This document shows positions 34,873-46,725 of a stretch of 64,000 nucleotides of DNA, in pieces. The stretch covers positions 3,329,001-3,393,000 of the forward strand of contig CP084619.1 in NCBI GenBank assembly GCA_025917655.1. Direction: 5' to 3'. Source of the stretch: Chlorella sorokiniana (Eukaryota > Chlorophyta > Trebouxiophyceae > Chlorellales > Chlorellaceae). A program made the translations under genes and the position numbers. Below the pieces are notes generated by a model that worked only from the letters and a program-made list of their open reading frames with translations, did not search any database and was not told where the DNA came from. Numbering within the stretch: position 1 is the first letter of the stretch; the number at the start of each line of letters is the position of its first letter.

Positions 34873-35466
34873 ACCGTTGCCAAGAGATCAGAATGTCCGC
34901 CGCCAGCGGCCTCAAGGGCTCTCAGTTCAGCGGTCAGCTCCCGCAACCACCTCAGCTGGTGTAACTGCTGCCCAGTGGCATTGGATGGCAATCGAGCCGT
35001 CCCAAGGTGGTAAATCGAAAACGTGAGCACGGTGGCAAAGGCCGGGCGGTCGAGCGACAGCACTGGCCCAACTGCACAAGCCTGCCGCTCAAGTGGGATG
35101 CGAGGAACTGTGGTCTTTAGCCGGAAGGAGGGTTCACACCACTATCAGCGTCGATGCCACATGCCGGCGCCCACTTTGTCGGCCGGAGGCGCCGAAAAAG
35201 GAACAAGGATGTACTGCTCTCTGCACTGCCCCCTCCTTGTGAAAGGTGTTGATACCATCTTGTGCGTGTACTTTTGCGCAGGTAGAGTGCACTTGATGTC
35301 TCCCATGGGGCTCCCAGGGACGAGCACGCACAGCTAGCTTAAGATCCACCAGCAGTCTCGACCCGCGGCAGCCGTGAGACCTGGGGCGAGAACTGGGGCC
35401 GAATACGCCAGGGTTTGCGGCCTCCCCTTTCCAGCGCGCCTGTGCTAGCGTAAAAGCCGCCTGCTC
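34873..35466. promoter_or_regulatory. Divergent promoter region, lectin/beta-helix gene / Pro-rich Cys gene
   Basis: About 590 bases separate divergent start codons of two predicted secretory proteins, so shared regulation is possible. No specific motif is recognised. Short open frames on the minus strand show no family feature. Confidence 0.35.
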
Positions 35467-37038
35467 ATGGGTTGGTTGGATGGCAATACTGATCCAAGCA
35501 TCACGTCAGCGAGCAGCCAATACATTAGGGAAGAGGACGAGGAAGGGGAAACGCTTCATGACGACGGCTGGGTGCCTTACGGTGCTGACGACACGCACCG
35601 CCCGATTTGGCGGCGCTCGGAAGCTGTGGTGGGCGTGTGGATCATGCTTGCCCTCACGGCAGCTCTAGCCACCAATGTGGCAGTTGGAGGTGCGCTTGCA
35701 CAGGGGTGCAGAGTGTTCTCAACTGCTCTCACAAGCATGCCAGCAAGCTGTTGCGACTTTCAACCGCCCCCGCTGCCCACACTGCATGTGAGCAGTGACC
35801 AACGGCAAGCGACGTGCTTCCACCACCCTGGCAGCCCCAGTGCCCTCCCCACCGCCGCCGCAACCGCCGTGGTACGCTGCTGCTTCTCTGGAGCGGCGTG
35901 TGGACAACTTGAAAAAATGTAGGATACTTCACGACGGAAACCCGCCCTTGCTTTCTTTCCATTGCAGGCCGCCACCGCCGCGACCACCTTCCCCTGGCCC
36001 ACCACCTCCCCGCCCTGCTCCCCCTCCCCCGCCGCCTCCCCAGCCGCCAGCTCCCCCGCCGCCGCCGCCACCTCCAGCCCCGTTGCGCAAGCGCAGGCGG
36101 CCTGGGGACCCGCTGGTCCTCTGTGAGTGCCGCGCCCCTGATGCTTCTGCTTGCAGCACGCGCATCCCCGCCGCATCGCCCCCACATGCCCAGCACGACG
36201 CACCGACCCGGTCCCCTGCAGCACCGCCGCCGCCGCCATCCCCGCCCCCTTCTGCGTCATCGCGCCTGACCGGCAGCAGCGCCAGCGTTTCAGCAATCAG
36301 CGGGTGGTCCTGCCAGACGTGAGCGCTGGGCAAAGCTTGTTGCGTTCTATGCAGTCGTCACCTGGCTTTACCTAACGTGCACGTGCCCCCCAGGATGAGG
36401 CCTACTATGTCGCCAACCTGGCGGACGGAGAGGTGGCCAACAATGCTACCGGCGAGCGGTGAGGCGTGACGGGCCGCACATGGCCGCCGCGCCACCCACA
36501 TCCCCCTTCTGACCTTTCCCCCTTCCTGTTCCTGGCAGCTTTCCGCCGTTCTACAACGGTGCTGACCCCAGTAAGTGCGTGGTGCGCATGCTTGCTACCT
36601 ACACTTGTTTGCCGGACGATGCGCCTTGCAATGCCGACCCAGAGGTGGCCAAGCAGCTGTGCAAGGTGGGCGGGGCATGGATGGGGGCGGGGGTGGGTGG
36701 AGCGCCTGGCAGCACCGCAGGTGCAACCTGGGTCAGCGCTTCTCCTGCTTCAGCTGTCCCCTCACAGCCTCGCACCCGTCCTGCTGCAGACCAGCTGCAG
36801 CAACATCCAGGGCTGCCCCATCGAGATGAGCCGCACCCACCCGCTGTTCGGCCGCGTATGCGGCCTGCTGGGCGCCGCGCGGCCCTCCTCCTGCGCTGAC
36901 CTGGGTTTTGCCGCCGACGGCGCCCGCGCAGCACAGGCCACCTACCTCATCAACGTGTGCATGGCGCCGCCCGCACCGCCGCCCAGCCCTTCACCGCCGC
37001 CGCCCCCTCCCGAAGTTGTTGTCTACGAGTATTACTAG
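35467..37038 (+). CDS. Type II membrane or secreted Pro-rich protein with Cys-rich domain
   Basis: I do not recognise a family. The ATG at 35467 gives an acidic cytosolic-like tail (MGWLDGNTDPSITS..., EEDEEGE) and one membrane span (VVGVWIMLALTAALATNVAV). After an intron comes a long Pro-rich tract (~35960-36090, PPPPPRPPSPGPP type), like hydroxyproline-rich wall glycoproteins of green algae. Then a compact domain over several short exons: DEAYYVANLADGEVANNATG, FPPFYNGADPSKCVVRMLAT, YTCLPDDAPCNADPEVAKQL, TSCSNIQGCPIEMSRTHPLF, GRVCGLLGAARPSSCADLGF, with about nine cysteines, suggesting disulfide bonding. A second short Pro tract (PPAPPPSPSPPPPPP) precedes VVYEYY and the stop at 37036-37038. 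An extracellular-matrix or receptor-like role is inferred from topology and composition. Confidence 0.65.
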
Positions 37039-37583
37039 CGCCTGCTGCTTTCTCGCTCTGCTCGCATCGAGCTGATCACGACTGCTCACGTGCAAAGCTA
37101 CCCGTAATGCAGGATGTACAAAAGCGGCAGCGTGCGGGCACAACAATAGGTTGGGTCCACATTATTGGGGGACGGATCGGTGGTGCGCAAAGAATCGGGG
37201 ATATGGTTGGGATGAATCATAGGATGGTGGGTAAGCTCTACATTGATATCAAGGCAAGCAGATCCGCAGGGTGCAATGGGCACCGCGCCAAGCTCTGCCG
37301 CAGTACAACGTTGGGGCTGCAATGCACGCTGGGAATGGCCCAACGGGCATTCATACGAGTTCAAGGCAGTGCCGTCAGGAGGGGAGGGCGGAGCGAAGGA
37401 CAGGGGACGAGGGCCCTAGCAAATCAGCTAGAGAGCAGGATGGACAGACTAGATGACATGGCTCCAGGGCCAAACAGTACAGGCACGGTTCACTGGTACA
37501 AGGTACAGCCCCGGATGCGGGGCTCCAGCCTCCGGGCACAGCAGCAGGCCTCGCACTTGGCAGGCAGCCAGCGTGCGCGGCCG
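37039..37583. other. Convergent intergenic region
   Basis: This is the 3' space of the Pro-rich gene (+) and the second beta-helix gene (-). It is AT-richer around 37130-37260. I see no gene or repeat. Confidence 0.45.
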
Positions 37584-40500
37584 CTAGCCGGGGCCCAGCT
37601 GCACCCCAAACTGGATGACTGTCTGCGCCGGGACCACCTTCTTGCTGAGGTTCATCAGCCTGCAGCCAGGGGGGCAAACGATCTGCAGTGAAGGGCAGGC
37701 AGGGATTGGCCAGGCAGGGCACACCATCCAGCCAGTCCATGCACCAGCCGGCCACACGCCCCCGAGCCCGCGCCGGACGATGCACGCCCCCGCCGCGGGT
37801 GCAACGGCCCCTGCGCACCTCACGGCCACGCGCATGCCGTCGGCGGCAGCTGGGCCGGGTCGGCGGCCACCGAGGTGCAGTACAGGCCCATGGTGTTCTG
37901 CCAGTACGGGTTGCACCGCATCTGCGGCGGCAGCGGGGGTGGGGAGGGGGAGGCAGGGCGCGGGGTGTGAAGCGCAGGCCGAGGCGCAGAGGGGGAGCGC
38001 TGCGGGATGGCGGTCCCTGTGAGCGGAGCATCCAGGCGCGCGCGTGTGCACGCGGCTGCCGGCGTGCGGGAGGGCGCCGCCGCACCTGCTTGCCGCTGAC
38101 CCCGGCGCCGCCAAAGTAGGAGTGCAGGTAGTAGGTGCGGGTCTGGCCCGGCAGCCAGTCGGACGCCGCGGTCACAGACACGCCAAAGCCCTGCACGCGT
38201 GGAGGGGCGCGGGCGGGCGGCACGCTCAGCGCGGCTGGCCAAGCGGAGGCCGTGGCACGGAGCCGGCCAGCAAGGGGCCCAGCGCCCAGCTCTCGTGGCA
38301 GCTCTGGCCAGGCATGCGCCCCCGCAGCCGGCAGCGGCGAGGGCCGGCGCGCGTGCCTGGTGACGCGTGGCGCTGGCAAACTCCATGGGCGCGGGCTGCG
38401 GCGGGATGTTTGGGTTGGCTGCCAGGAACTGCGCCAGGGTGCCGGGCCCAGGCACCAGCTTCCAGAAGGTGCTGGCTGCAGCATCATGGGCAGGGGCGGG
38501 GGCGGGGGCAGGGCGAATCAGGGCAGGCGGCGACGGGGGCGAGAGGCGCGCGGGGGCGCGCGGGCGGGCGGGCGCGAGGAGCCGGCGGGGCGGCAGAGGC
38601 AGCAGGGGCGCGGCCTCAGGAGCGGGGCTCACGCAGGGCCAGCTCGCTCTTGCTGAGCCAGTTGTCTGCGGAGCCGGGGTGCAGGTCGAAGACGTCCCCG
38701 CCCACTGCGTCCGAGAAGAAGAGGCGGAAGAAGGAGTCGCGGAAGGCGCCCGCCACCTGCGCCCGGGCCGCACGTAGCCGCCGTTCCAGCAGTCGGAGCG
38801 CAGGGCGAAGCCGGACACGGGGCGGCGGTGCGGGCGTCCGCCGCCGCGAAGCGCGTGACTTGCAGGAACTGGGCGGGGTCGATGGCCTGGAAGATGGCCT
38901 GGGCGCGGCGCAGGAGCGGCGCGCCGCCGCGGAACAGCACCCCGACGACGGCTGGTCGGGGGCCAGGAAGCCGCTGGTGAGGAGGAAGTTGAGGCGCAGC
39001 GTGACGCCCTGGTAGGTGGCGCCGCCGGGGGCTGGCAAAGGCAAAGGTGTGCTGGTTGGACTGCGCCACCGAGATGTGGGCCACGGTGACGTTGGTGACG
39101 GAGCCGCGCCGCCCTCCAGCAGCACGCCCTCGTAGTTGCTGCTCAAGTGGCCCGCCTGCAGGCTCAGGTTGCGCACGCCAGCCTGAAGGCGGGGGCAGGG
39201 GCGGCGCGGGCGGGTGGGAGGGGCTGCGCGGGCGTGGGGCGGTGCAGGAGCGCGCAGGGTCCTGCCGCCGAGACGAGGCGTGCAGCATGAGGCTAGCGGC
39301 GGGCGTCCAGGCCGTTGCTCGCGGCTGCTGCTCTGCAACCGCATGCCCACCTTGATCTTGATCCCAAACTTGGAGAAGGAGCGCACGCTGGTGAGCACAA
39401 AGGGGCGGCGCGAGTAGTCGCCCGCGGGCAGCACTAGCCCCTCGCCTGCACCGGGCAGCCTCCGCCGGGCACACGTCAGCACGCGCAGCGGCAGCGGCGC
39501 CACCGTGCGGCAGGCAGGCTCAGCACGGCAGGCAGGCTCAGCGCGGCGCGTGCAGCGCACCGGTGGAGGGCGGCGGCGGCGATGCCGGCGTTGGCGGTGG
39601 CGAAGATGGCGGCGTTGGGGCCCAGGGTGACTGGCTGCTGCAGGAAGTGGGTGCGGCTCTGCAGCACCACGCAGGAGCCCAGGCAGCTGGACACGGCACG
39701 CTGCAGCACCGCGTCGTCTGCACAAGGGGCGGTGTGGGGGCAGGGGGAGGCGCACAGCTTCACATGGGGGTGCTGGCTGGGGGGGGTGCTGCCCGCCGTG
39801 CCCCGCGCCTGCCTTACACCCCACGCAAACCCCCTCTAGCCCGGCCGCCAACTTGCGCCAGCGGGCGGCCGTGCGGCGGCGCGGCGCAGCGGGCGTGCTC
39901 ACCCGACAGGGCTGGGTCTGACCACCAGGCCGGGTACACCTCCGTCACCTTGCCCCCCAGCACCAGGCGGCCGGGCCCCGTGAAGAGCGGGTAGTACCAG
40001 GCGGGGAGCGGCGCGGCTGGGCGCTCAGGGTCAGGGTGGCGCCCTCGTCGATCTGAAAGCGTGCGCCGAGGCCTGGCGATGGGGGGCGTGTGTGTGTGTG
40101 TGTGTGTGTGGGTGCGTGTGTGTTGGAGGCGAGTTGAGGGTGCACGCCTGCTGCCCGTCCCTCCCCTTGCTGTCAGCCAGGGTCCGGGGGCGCCCCTCAG
40201 CTCTGTGGCTGTTGGGTCAGGGTGCTTGCTGCTGGCTGTGCAGGCAGCCAGGGCCCGGCAGGGGTGGGCGGCAGCGCAGCTCACCAGACACCACGGGCTT
40301 GAGGAGCTGCAGGCTGGCGCTGATGCGGTACACCCCCGGCGGCAGGTACAGCACGCTCGTCGCCGAAGACTGGTCGGCGGCGCGCAGCGCGGCCTCGGCG
40401 CTTTCAGCGGGGTTGCCGCTCGCACCAAACGCCGCCACGCTGTCGGCCGTCAGGCAGCCGCCCCCAGCAGCGAGGTGAGGGGCGGCGGGGGCAGCGACAG

Positions 40501-41934
40501 CCCCGTGGGCAGCGGCGCCAAGTCGCTGTGGAAGGGCGGCGGCATGAGGTCGGCGGGGGCAGAGCCGGTGGGGGCCTGCACGGCTGCCGGCGGCGGACGA
40601 GGCCGAGGCGAAGGGGGGAGACGGCTTGGGGCGTGGCGGCGGCGGCGGCCGCGGGCGCGGCGGCGAAGGCTTGGGGCGCGGGGGGCGGCGACGGCCTTGG
40701 GCGTGGCGGAGACGGCTTGGGCCGCGCGGGGGCGGGGGCGCGGCCTCGGCGGGGGCGGGCGTGGCTTGGGGCGGGGAGGGGGCGGGGGCTGGCACGCGGC
40801 GGTGGCCGGGGGCGGGGGCGAGGCGGTGGCCGCGGGCGAGGACGGGGTGGCGGTTGCGACCCAGGGCGCGGGGCCTGCGACCGACGCACAAGCGGCGGTG
40901 GGCGAGGCCGTGTGCGCTGTGCAGTGGCAGCGGAGGCTGCGGTGGGCAGCGAGGGGTCGCTGGCTACGGCCGTCGCCGCCTTGAAGCCCAGCCCGTCGCT
41001 GCTGTTCCCCGCCGCCGTCAACGGCTGCAGCGACGCTGCCTGCAGGGCGCCGCCGCTGAGCAGCCGGTTCTGCATCGTGGCGGCGGTGCTGAGGTGGGCC
41101 ATCACTTGCTCCACCACCAGCTGCGCGTGTGTGTGTGGGGGAAAGAGGGGGGCAGAATGAAGGGCAAGGGCCGCAACAGGGACCTTGGAGTGGGGACCTT
41201 GAGCCCCGGGCGCCTGCCATCAAGCACGCTTCACAGGGTTTGCAGCACTGCAGAGGCGCGGCAGTGGCGAGCTGGAGCAGGCGGGTGCTGGCGGCTCACC
41301 CTCGCACAGGGAGGGGCACCACTGCTGGGCTGCCCCATGCCAGGGAACACGGTGGCTGCCGCCACACCGTCCTCCTCCTCCCTGCTGCTTGCCTCCGCTT
41401 CCCACATTGCCCACCCCTCGGAAGGCTTCTGCAACCAGTTCAGCTGCGCCAGCGGCACATCTGGCTGCTCGTCCGCCGCTCCCGCCTCCAGCAACAAGCG
41501 CACCAGCCGCCGTGTACCAGCCCCGCCCTCGGAGGCCTGGCTGCTGCCAAGCATACCAGCAATGCTGTCTGTCAGGCCCGCTGTGCTGATGGGGCTGCCA
41601 CGGCTGGCAAGCAGGACCAGGCTGCCGAGCAAGGCTACGGTGCTCAGCAGGGAGGCGGGCGAGGCGTGGCGGCTTGGCCTGCCCCAGCCACCCGTTTCTT
41701 TTGGGCGACCGGCGGTCTGCAAGCAACGGATGCAGGAAAACCGCTATGGAGTCAAGCCCAGGTGTCAGAGAACGTGCTGGATGCAATTGGTGGATGCATG
41801 TATGTCTGGCGGAGAACCGGGTTGACCTCCCAGGCCCGGCAGACAGGACACGGCAGAGCTGGGTGGCGGGGCTCTCCGGAGCTTGAAGCGACCACTGCGC
41901 AGTTGGACCGGCCCACCGTTTGATTATTGTCCAT
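37584..41934 (-). CDS. Type II or secreted beta-helix protein with long Pro-rich linker
   Basis: This is a homologue of the lectin/beta-helix protein upstream, without a visible lectin domain. A first exon probably starts at the ATG at 41934; the next exon, after an acceptor near 41721, carries a hydrophobic segment ASLLSTVALLGSLVLLASRG. A soluble region (VMAHLSTAATMQNRLL) precedes a very long, repetitive Pro/Arg/Ala/Ser linker (about 40500-40950). Beta-helix blocks follow: GVYRISASLQLLKPVVSG, FQIDEGATLTLSAQP, VLGGKVTEVYPAWWSDP, EGLVLPAGDYSRRPFVL, AIDPAQFLQVTRFAA, FALRSDCWNGGYVRPGAQVA, QTRTYYLHSYFGG. It ends NLSKKVVPAQTVIQFGVQLG, stop 37584-37586. The shared SDCWNGG, DPAQFL and SKK-FGVQ motifs show common ancestry with the 30.3-34.9 kb gene. 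Function is unknown; extracellular glycan binding or structure is inferred. Confidence 0.7.
39508..39543. repeat. 18-base tandem repeat, two copies
   Basis: The unit CGGCAGGCAGGCTCAGCA is followed at 39526 by the same 18 bases with one change. It lies in the second beta-helix gene, probably in an intron. Confidence 0.85.
40088..40127. repeat. (GT)n microsatellite in a beta-helix gene intron
   Basis: A GT dinucleotide run, slightly interrupted near its end, lies within an intron of the minus-strand gene. Confidence 0.85.
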
Positions 41935-42904
41935 TGCCCGAGGGCGGCTCTGAGTTGCACAGAACGGGGGTGCAAGTGAGGGTAGTGTCCACATGTCTAG
42001 GCGCCGACGCGCCGGCTGCAGCGCTTCTTGGGGGTTTCAGCCGCAAAAGACACTTGAGCGCAGCTATTCTGGCTGGCGTTTGCCAAGCAGAGGTGTGCCC
42101 TTCCAAAGTTAGACCAGAAAAGGGCTGTGTCCGCTGTTGATGGGGAAACCCAGCATGGTAAACGAAGGATCGCAATCGATGGATGAACATGCAACAGGCT
42201 AGATGCCTCCGGCAATTGACGCGCCACTTGCGGCGTGTTTTCCACCGCCGTGATGCCTTCTGCCAGCCCTCAAACCCATCTGCGTTTCGGGCAGCGCGAG
42301 GCACCCGGAACTTTGCATTACACATAAAAATCAGTACCTTGTCACGCTGTCTGCGAGCCATCCCGAGTTCGTCAACGCAAGCGCCGGTCGCAGAGCACAC
42401 AGCGCCATATTCCGGTCTCAAGTTGCGGAATCCTCCAAAAAGCCTTCTGCAGTCATTTTTGGCCGTCTCGCCCTCGCAACATCTAGATCCTGCCCGCCTG
42501 GGGGCTTCCTGCTGCAGCACCTGACCCCTGCCAGCCTGTGTCCCTCCGTGCCTGAGTTCTAGCTTCCTTGTCCTTGATCCATGATTCTCCGTGTGTTGTA
42601 AGTGCTGTCCAACACTCACACTGTGGAAAGTGCACCAAAAAAGAGCACAGCTTGATGTTTTGATGCCGTGTTGTCCCCCCGTGCGCATGGCGGACTCACG
42701 TTGAGAGGCAGAATGGGACAGCGCAGCAGGGCACTTGTTGCATGGCTCGGCTTTCATGTCAATGAAAGAATGCTGTCAAATGCAGGATATGCAAGGGGAC
42801 GCCAAAGCAAGGTCAACTTTCAAAGCTACCTAGAGTTGTGAGAGGCGGCGTTCATGCAGGGATGCGAGGGGTCTCCATGCCTGGCAGAGCAACATGGTAC
42901 ATGG
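41935..42904. other. Intergenic region with one uncharacterised long open frame
   Basis: This ~970-base gap between two tandem minus-strand genes has clearly lower GC than the exons. A minus-strand frame from 42757 to 41924 stays open for 277 codons. It has many Cys, Arg and Lys, no signal peptide and no motif I recognise, and it overlaps the start exon of the downstream gene, so I do not call it a gene. Confidence 0.4.
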
Positions 42905-45900
42905 CTATGGCGTCCCTAGCGTGCCCACAGCAAGGCTGAACGTGATCTGCTGGCTGCCGGCCGGGATTGTTTGGCCCGTAAGGTTGATGAGGGTCAGCTG
43001 GATCTCGCCCTGAGACCCGCCCGGGAGTTGTCCTGGACCTGCGGGCAGGCACGGGCAGGGGCGCGGCATGAGCAGCCAGGCCCGCGGGCAGCAGCCTGTT
43101 GATGCGTCGCTCGCCGCTGTGCCGTGACCGGTGGGCAGCAGCATGACGTCGCGGATGGGCAGGAGGGCCCCAGCACCCCAGCACCCCACCTGGAGGCAGG
43201 ACACCAACGGGAGCTTGGTGGTCTGCAGCCGCGGCGCATCGCACTTGATGGTGTACTGCTCCCCGTGGCCAGCTGGTGGTAGGCGTAAAACACCTGGCTC
43301 TCGCCCGCCTGCCAGTCTGCAGGGGCGAGGCGGTGGTAAGCTGGTTGAGTGGCGGCGGAGCAAAGGGCGGGTCGTCCACATGAGCAGGGCCCGGAGAGCT
43401 TGGTGCTCCCATCACGACTTGCCTTCCTCAGGCACCGCGCGCAGCGTGGCAAAGTTGGCGAACAGCGCCTTGCCGCCGTTGAACGAACTCTGGCTCCTCG
43501 GCTGCAGCCCGGCGGGGAGGGGCAGTCGAGACCTCAGCAGCCGCCAGCACCCAGACCTCGCGGCATCCCGGCACCAACTCCACGCAGTGCACGCGTCCAC
43601 GGGCCCCTGCGACCCTCCCAGCCCGGGCCCCACCCACCCGCGTGGCGGCCTTGATGGGCGCCGCCCCGCACGCGGAGTGGTGGCGCCGCTCAGCTCCACC
43701 AGGTTGGCCAGCCCCTTCAGCTGGCCCGCCCCCGCCGGCTGCTCCTCCCGCAGGTTGATGGTGGCCGACAGCACCAGGTGGCGCCCCTCAAACAGCGAGG
43801 CGCCGGCGCCCACAGCACCCACGGAGCCAACCCTGCACAGCGCACACAGCGTGAAACGTGGGGACGGACGTGGGGCGACGCTGCATGCTGTGGAGTTGGG
43901 CAGCGTGCACGCAGGCGCCGAAAAGACAGCCGAGGAGGTGGTGGGCAGCCTGCCGGCAACCCGTGTTGGTGCCGAGCCGCATGGGCGGGGATGCGCCGCT
44001 GCTGCGGGCTGTGCCACGCACCTCAGCACCTCGCGCGCTGTCTCGGTGCCAGGTGAGGCATACCACATGGCGTATTCGCGGTTGTTCTTGCAGGGGCTCA
44101 CGCTGGCCAGGTTGAACTGCGGCAGGGGACGGCTCAGCTCTGGAGGTGGGCAGCAGGGCACGGCCCGGAGGCAGAGTAGAGCGCCTGGAAGGCAGTGCCA
44201 ACAGCCGGCCAGAAGGCTTGCGGCGTTCGAGCAACTGAAGCATTTGAAGCGCCCGCCCCGCCCCCTCCCCGCGCACACACAGGCCCCCCCACACACACCT
44301 GGTTTGAGTCCCAGGCAGGCATGGGCTTGGTGGGGTAGTAGAAGCCCACGGTGGCGGACTGGCCGCTGGAGGCGCACCCGCTCACCGAGCTGCCCAGCAC
44401 CTGGTTGCCCTGTATGATGCACTTGTCCCCGCCGCAGCCGTCGGCGGCGCGCACGGCGACCGCCACCCGCGCGTTGCTGATGCTCTCAAACCAGATCGTG
44501 TTGTCCAGCACGGTGCCAATGTCTGCCTCCCGCGGCGGCTGCGCTCCAGCCGGATCGCGTCGCCGCAGTTTGTGAGCGTCTGCAGGGTGAATGGAGTTGG
44601 CCAGGCCTGGGTATGAGCGGGTGCGCGACTGGGTGACAGGGCATGCCAAGCCCCGCCTGCTCCTTTCCCCCATTCACCTCCCAACCTCTCCCTGCCCTGC
44701 GCGCGCAAACGTCGCCCCAGCCCCCCAGCTGCATCCTGCCCCTCAGGGCAGCGCCATCATGAGGGCAGAGCCTCAACCCTTCACCCCTGGGCCCACGCAT
44801 CCATTGCACACGAAGGCAGCAGCACCCACCTTGAGCTGGAAGGAGCCGAGGTCGGCGCCCAGCAGGCGCACGCACCAGTCGGCAAAGTTGGAGAAGTGGG
44901 GCAGCACGTTCTTGAAGGAGTAGCCGCCCTTGGGGAAGGTCACGCCGCGCCGGTTCCCGCCAACTGCAGCGACGCATCGGGGCGGGTGTTGGGGGGGTCG
45001 AGTGGACTGCTCGCGCTTGGCCCATGAGGGTGTGACATGGATGGGTGGCATAGATGGGGCTGGCTGTCCAATTAAAGCGTCAGCCGCCCTGCTGTGAAAA
45101 GCATGCATGCATGCGGCTCCTCACCCGCCACAAAGCGAGCGCTAGGCTCCGACATCACGTTGGCGCCGTTTGTGAACGTCACCTCGTTGCCCAGCCCATA
45201 CGTCTTCCCAGACAGGTAGAGCATGGCGGCGCTGCTGGCCGCGGCGGCGTCAAATGCTGCCTGAATGGCGGGTGCGTCGTTGGCAGCGCCGTTGCCTGCC
45301 GCACCCCACCACTCCGGGAAGGTCCGCACGGTGTCGTACCCAAACACGACCTTGCCGCCGGCTGAAACAAGGGGGCAGGCAGCGGCGGGTGAGTGGTGCA
45401 TGGTTTGCGGTTGAGGAGAAGACAAGCGCGTGAAGCATGAAAACAGCAACGTTTGTTGCTTGGAGTGGTTCCAAGCACAGCCTGAAATGCAAGGGGACCC
45501 TCCCACGGTGCAGTGCCCCCGCAGGGCAAGCGTCGACAGAGTGCGCAAACACACTGGACAGGCGGCAGGCGCTCACGCTTGACATCAAACAGGCGCCACA
45601 GGCCGCACTCCGGCTGCGACTGGATGGTGAGCGTGACCCCGGCGTCGACTTGCAGCACCGCGCCCTGGTCGCACATGAGGGGCTTGCGCAGGTTGAGCGA
45701 GGTGGCGAGGCGGTAGCGGGCGCGTCGTAGGTAGATCAGCCCCACAGCGCCGTCGTTGTCCATGGCTGCCAGCGCGGGTGCATCGTTCCTCACTCCGTTG
45801 CCAGCGGCGCGGCCCGCGCCCAGGGCATCAATGTTGCCGCATGTCTGCGCCAGCGCCTCATGTGCCGCCGTGGCGGCCAGCGCCGCCAACAGAATCAGTG

Positions 45901-45937
45901 CTGGGCGCCATGACGGGCTGCGATTGTGCGCCCTCAT
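42905..45937 (-). CDS. Secreted beta-helix protein (pectate-lyase-3 superfamily fold)
   Basis: The ATG at 45937 opens a clear signal peptide (RPALILLAALAATAAHEALA, cleavage before QTCG). Two pectate-lyase-3-like entry segments follow: GNIDALGAGRAAGNGVRNDA with PALAAM, then a strand pair ending AGVTLTIQSQPECGLW; and RTFPEWWGAAGNGAANDAPA with IQAAFDAAAASSAAMLYLSG. Helix coils are recognisable in GVTFPKGGYSFKNVLPHFSN, TIWFESISNARVAVAVRAAD, GGDKCIIQGNQVLGSSVSGC, NREYAMWYASPG, LFEGRHLVLSATINLREE, FNGGKALFANFATLRAVP and, at the end, GEIQLTLINLTGQTIPAGSQ with FSLAVGTLGTP, stop 42905-42907. It is more distant from the other two beta-helix proteins than they are from each other and lacks the long Pro linker. 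No catalytic triad of a known lyase or polygalacturonase is evident. Confidence 0.72.
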
Positions 45938-46725
45938 GCCTTCTGACTGTGGGCTGCCCTGTCTGTGGCAGCAAAATGGACCTCAAGCTAATCCCCTGGC
46001 TAAAAAATTTGCAGAGCAGAGCAGAGGCTACAAACTATCGACCAGCTTCCTGCTCCCAGGACAGCCGCCTGCTCCCTAGCCAAGCCTGCAAGGGGCAGCT
46101 GCCACGCCAGGTCTGCGCCGCGTCAGTCGCTCGACAGCGCTGAGCATCCTTAGCACGGCACACATGCTGGCCTGGCGGCAGGCCCTTGCAAGGCCTGGAT
46201 TGCGCCCGACTGGATGCGGACGGTTGCATGTGGCAGCTGCCCGGCAAGCGTGGTCGCACCTGCAGGCGCCCCACGACACGCCTCCGGGAGTTTAGAGCGC
46301 CGGCAACACGCAGTCCGCCGCACAGGAGCGGTTCAGCGAAGCCCAGCGAAACGCCACGTCTGGCTACGCCACACACCAGCCTGATCACGACAGAAGTGTC
46401 GTTCAATGCGCATTGGACACGGGTAACGCGGGTCAAACGTCAGGTTGGCAGCGGTGCGCAAACGCCTGCTGGGCATGGCGTGCCAGGCATACAGGATAGC
46501 CGAGGGTAAGGGGGCAACTGGGCGCTGGCAGCTTCGTGGCACGGGTTTGAGGTGTTGACCAATCTGTTTAGCATAGCCAGCCACCCCATACCTGCGGCAA
46601 GACCCTCACCATCTCACCAGTCCTCTCACGCCCCCTAACGAGCTCCCGGGCTTCTTGAAGACTCCAGCTGGACCGAAGTAGTCCCTGGGGCGCGCCTGGA
46701 GTGCTCTGGCCTGGGTGGCCAGAGC
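45938..46725. promoter_or_regulatory. Divergent intergenic region, beta-helix gene / STAY-GREEN
   Basis: About 790 bases between divergent starts hold both promoters. There is an AT-rich patch near 45995-46010. I see no gene, repeat or RNA feature. Confidence 0.4.
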
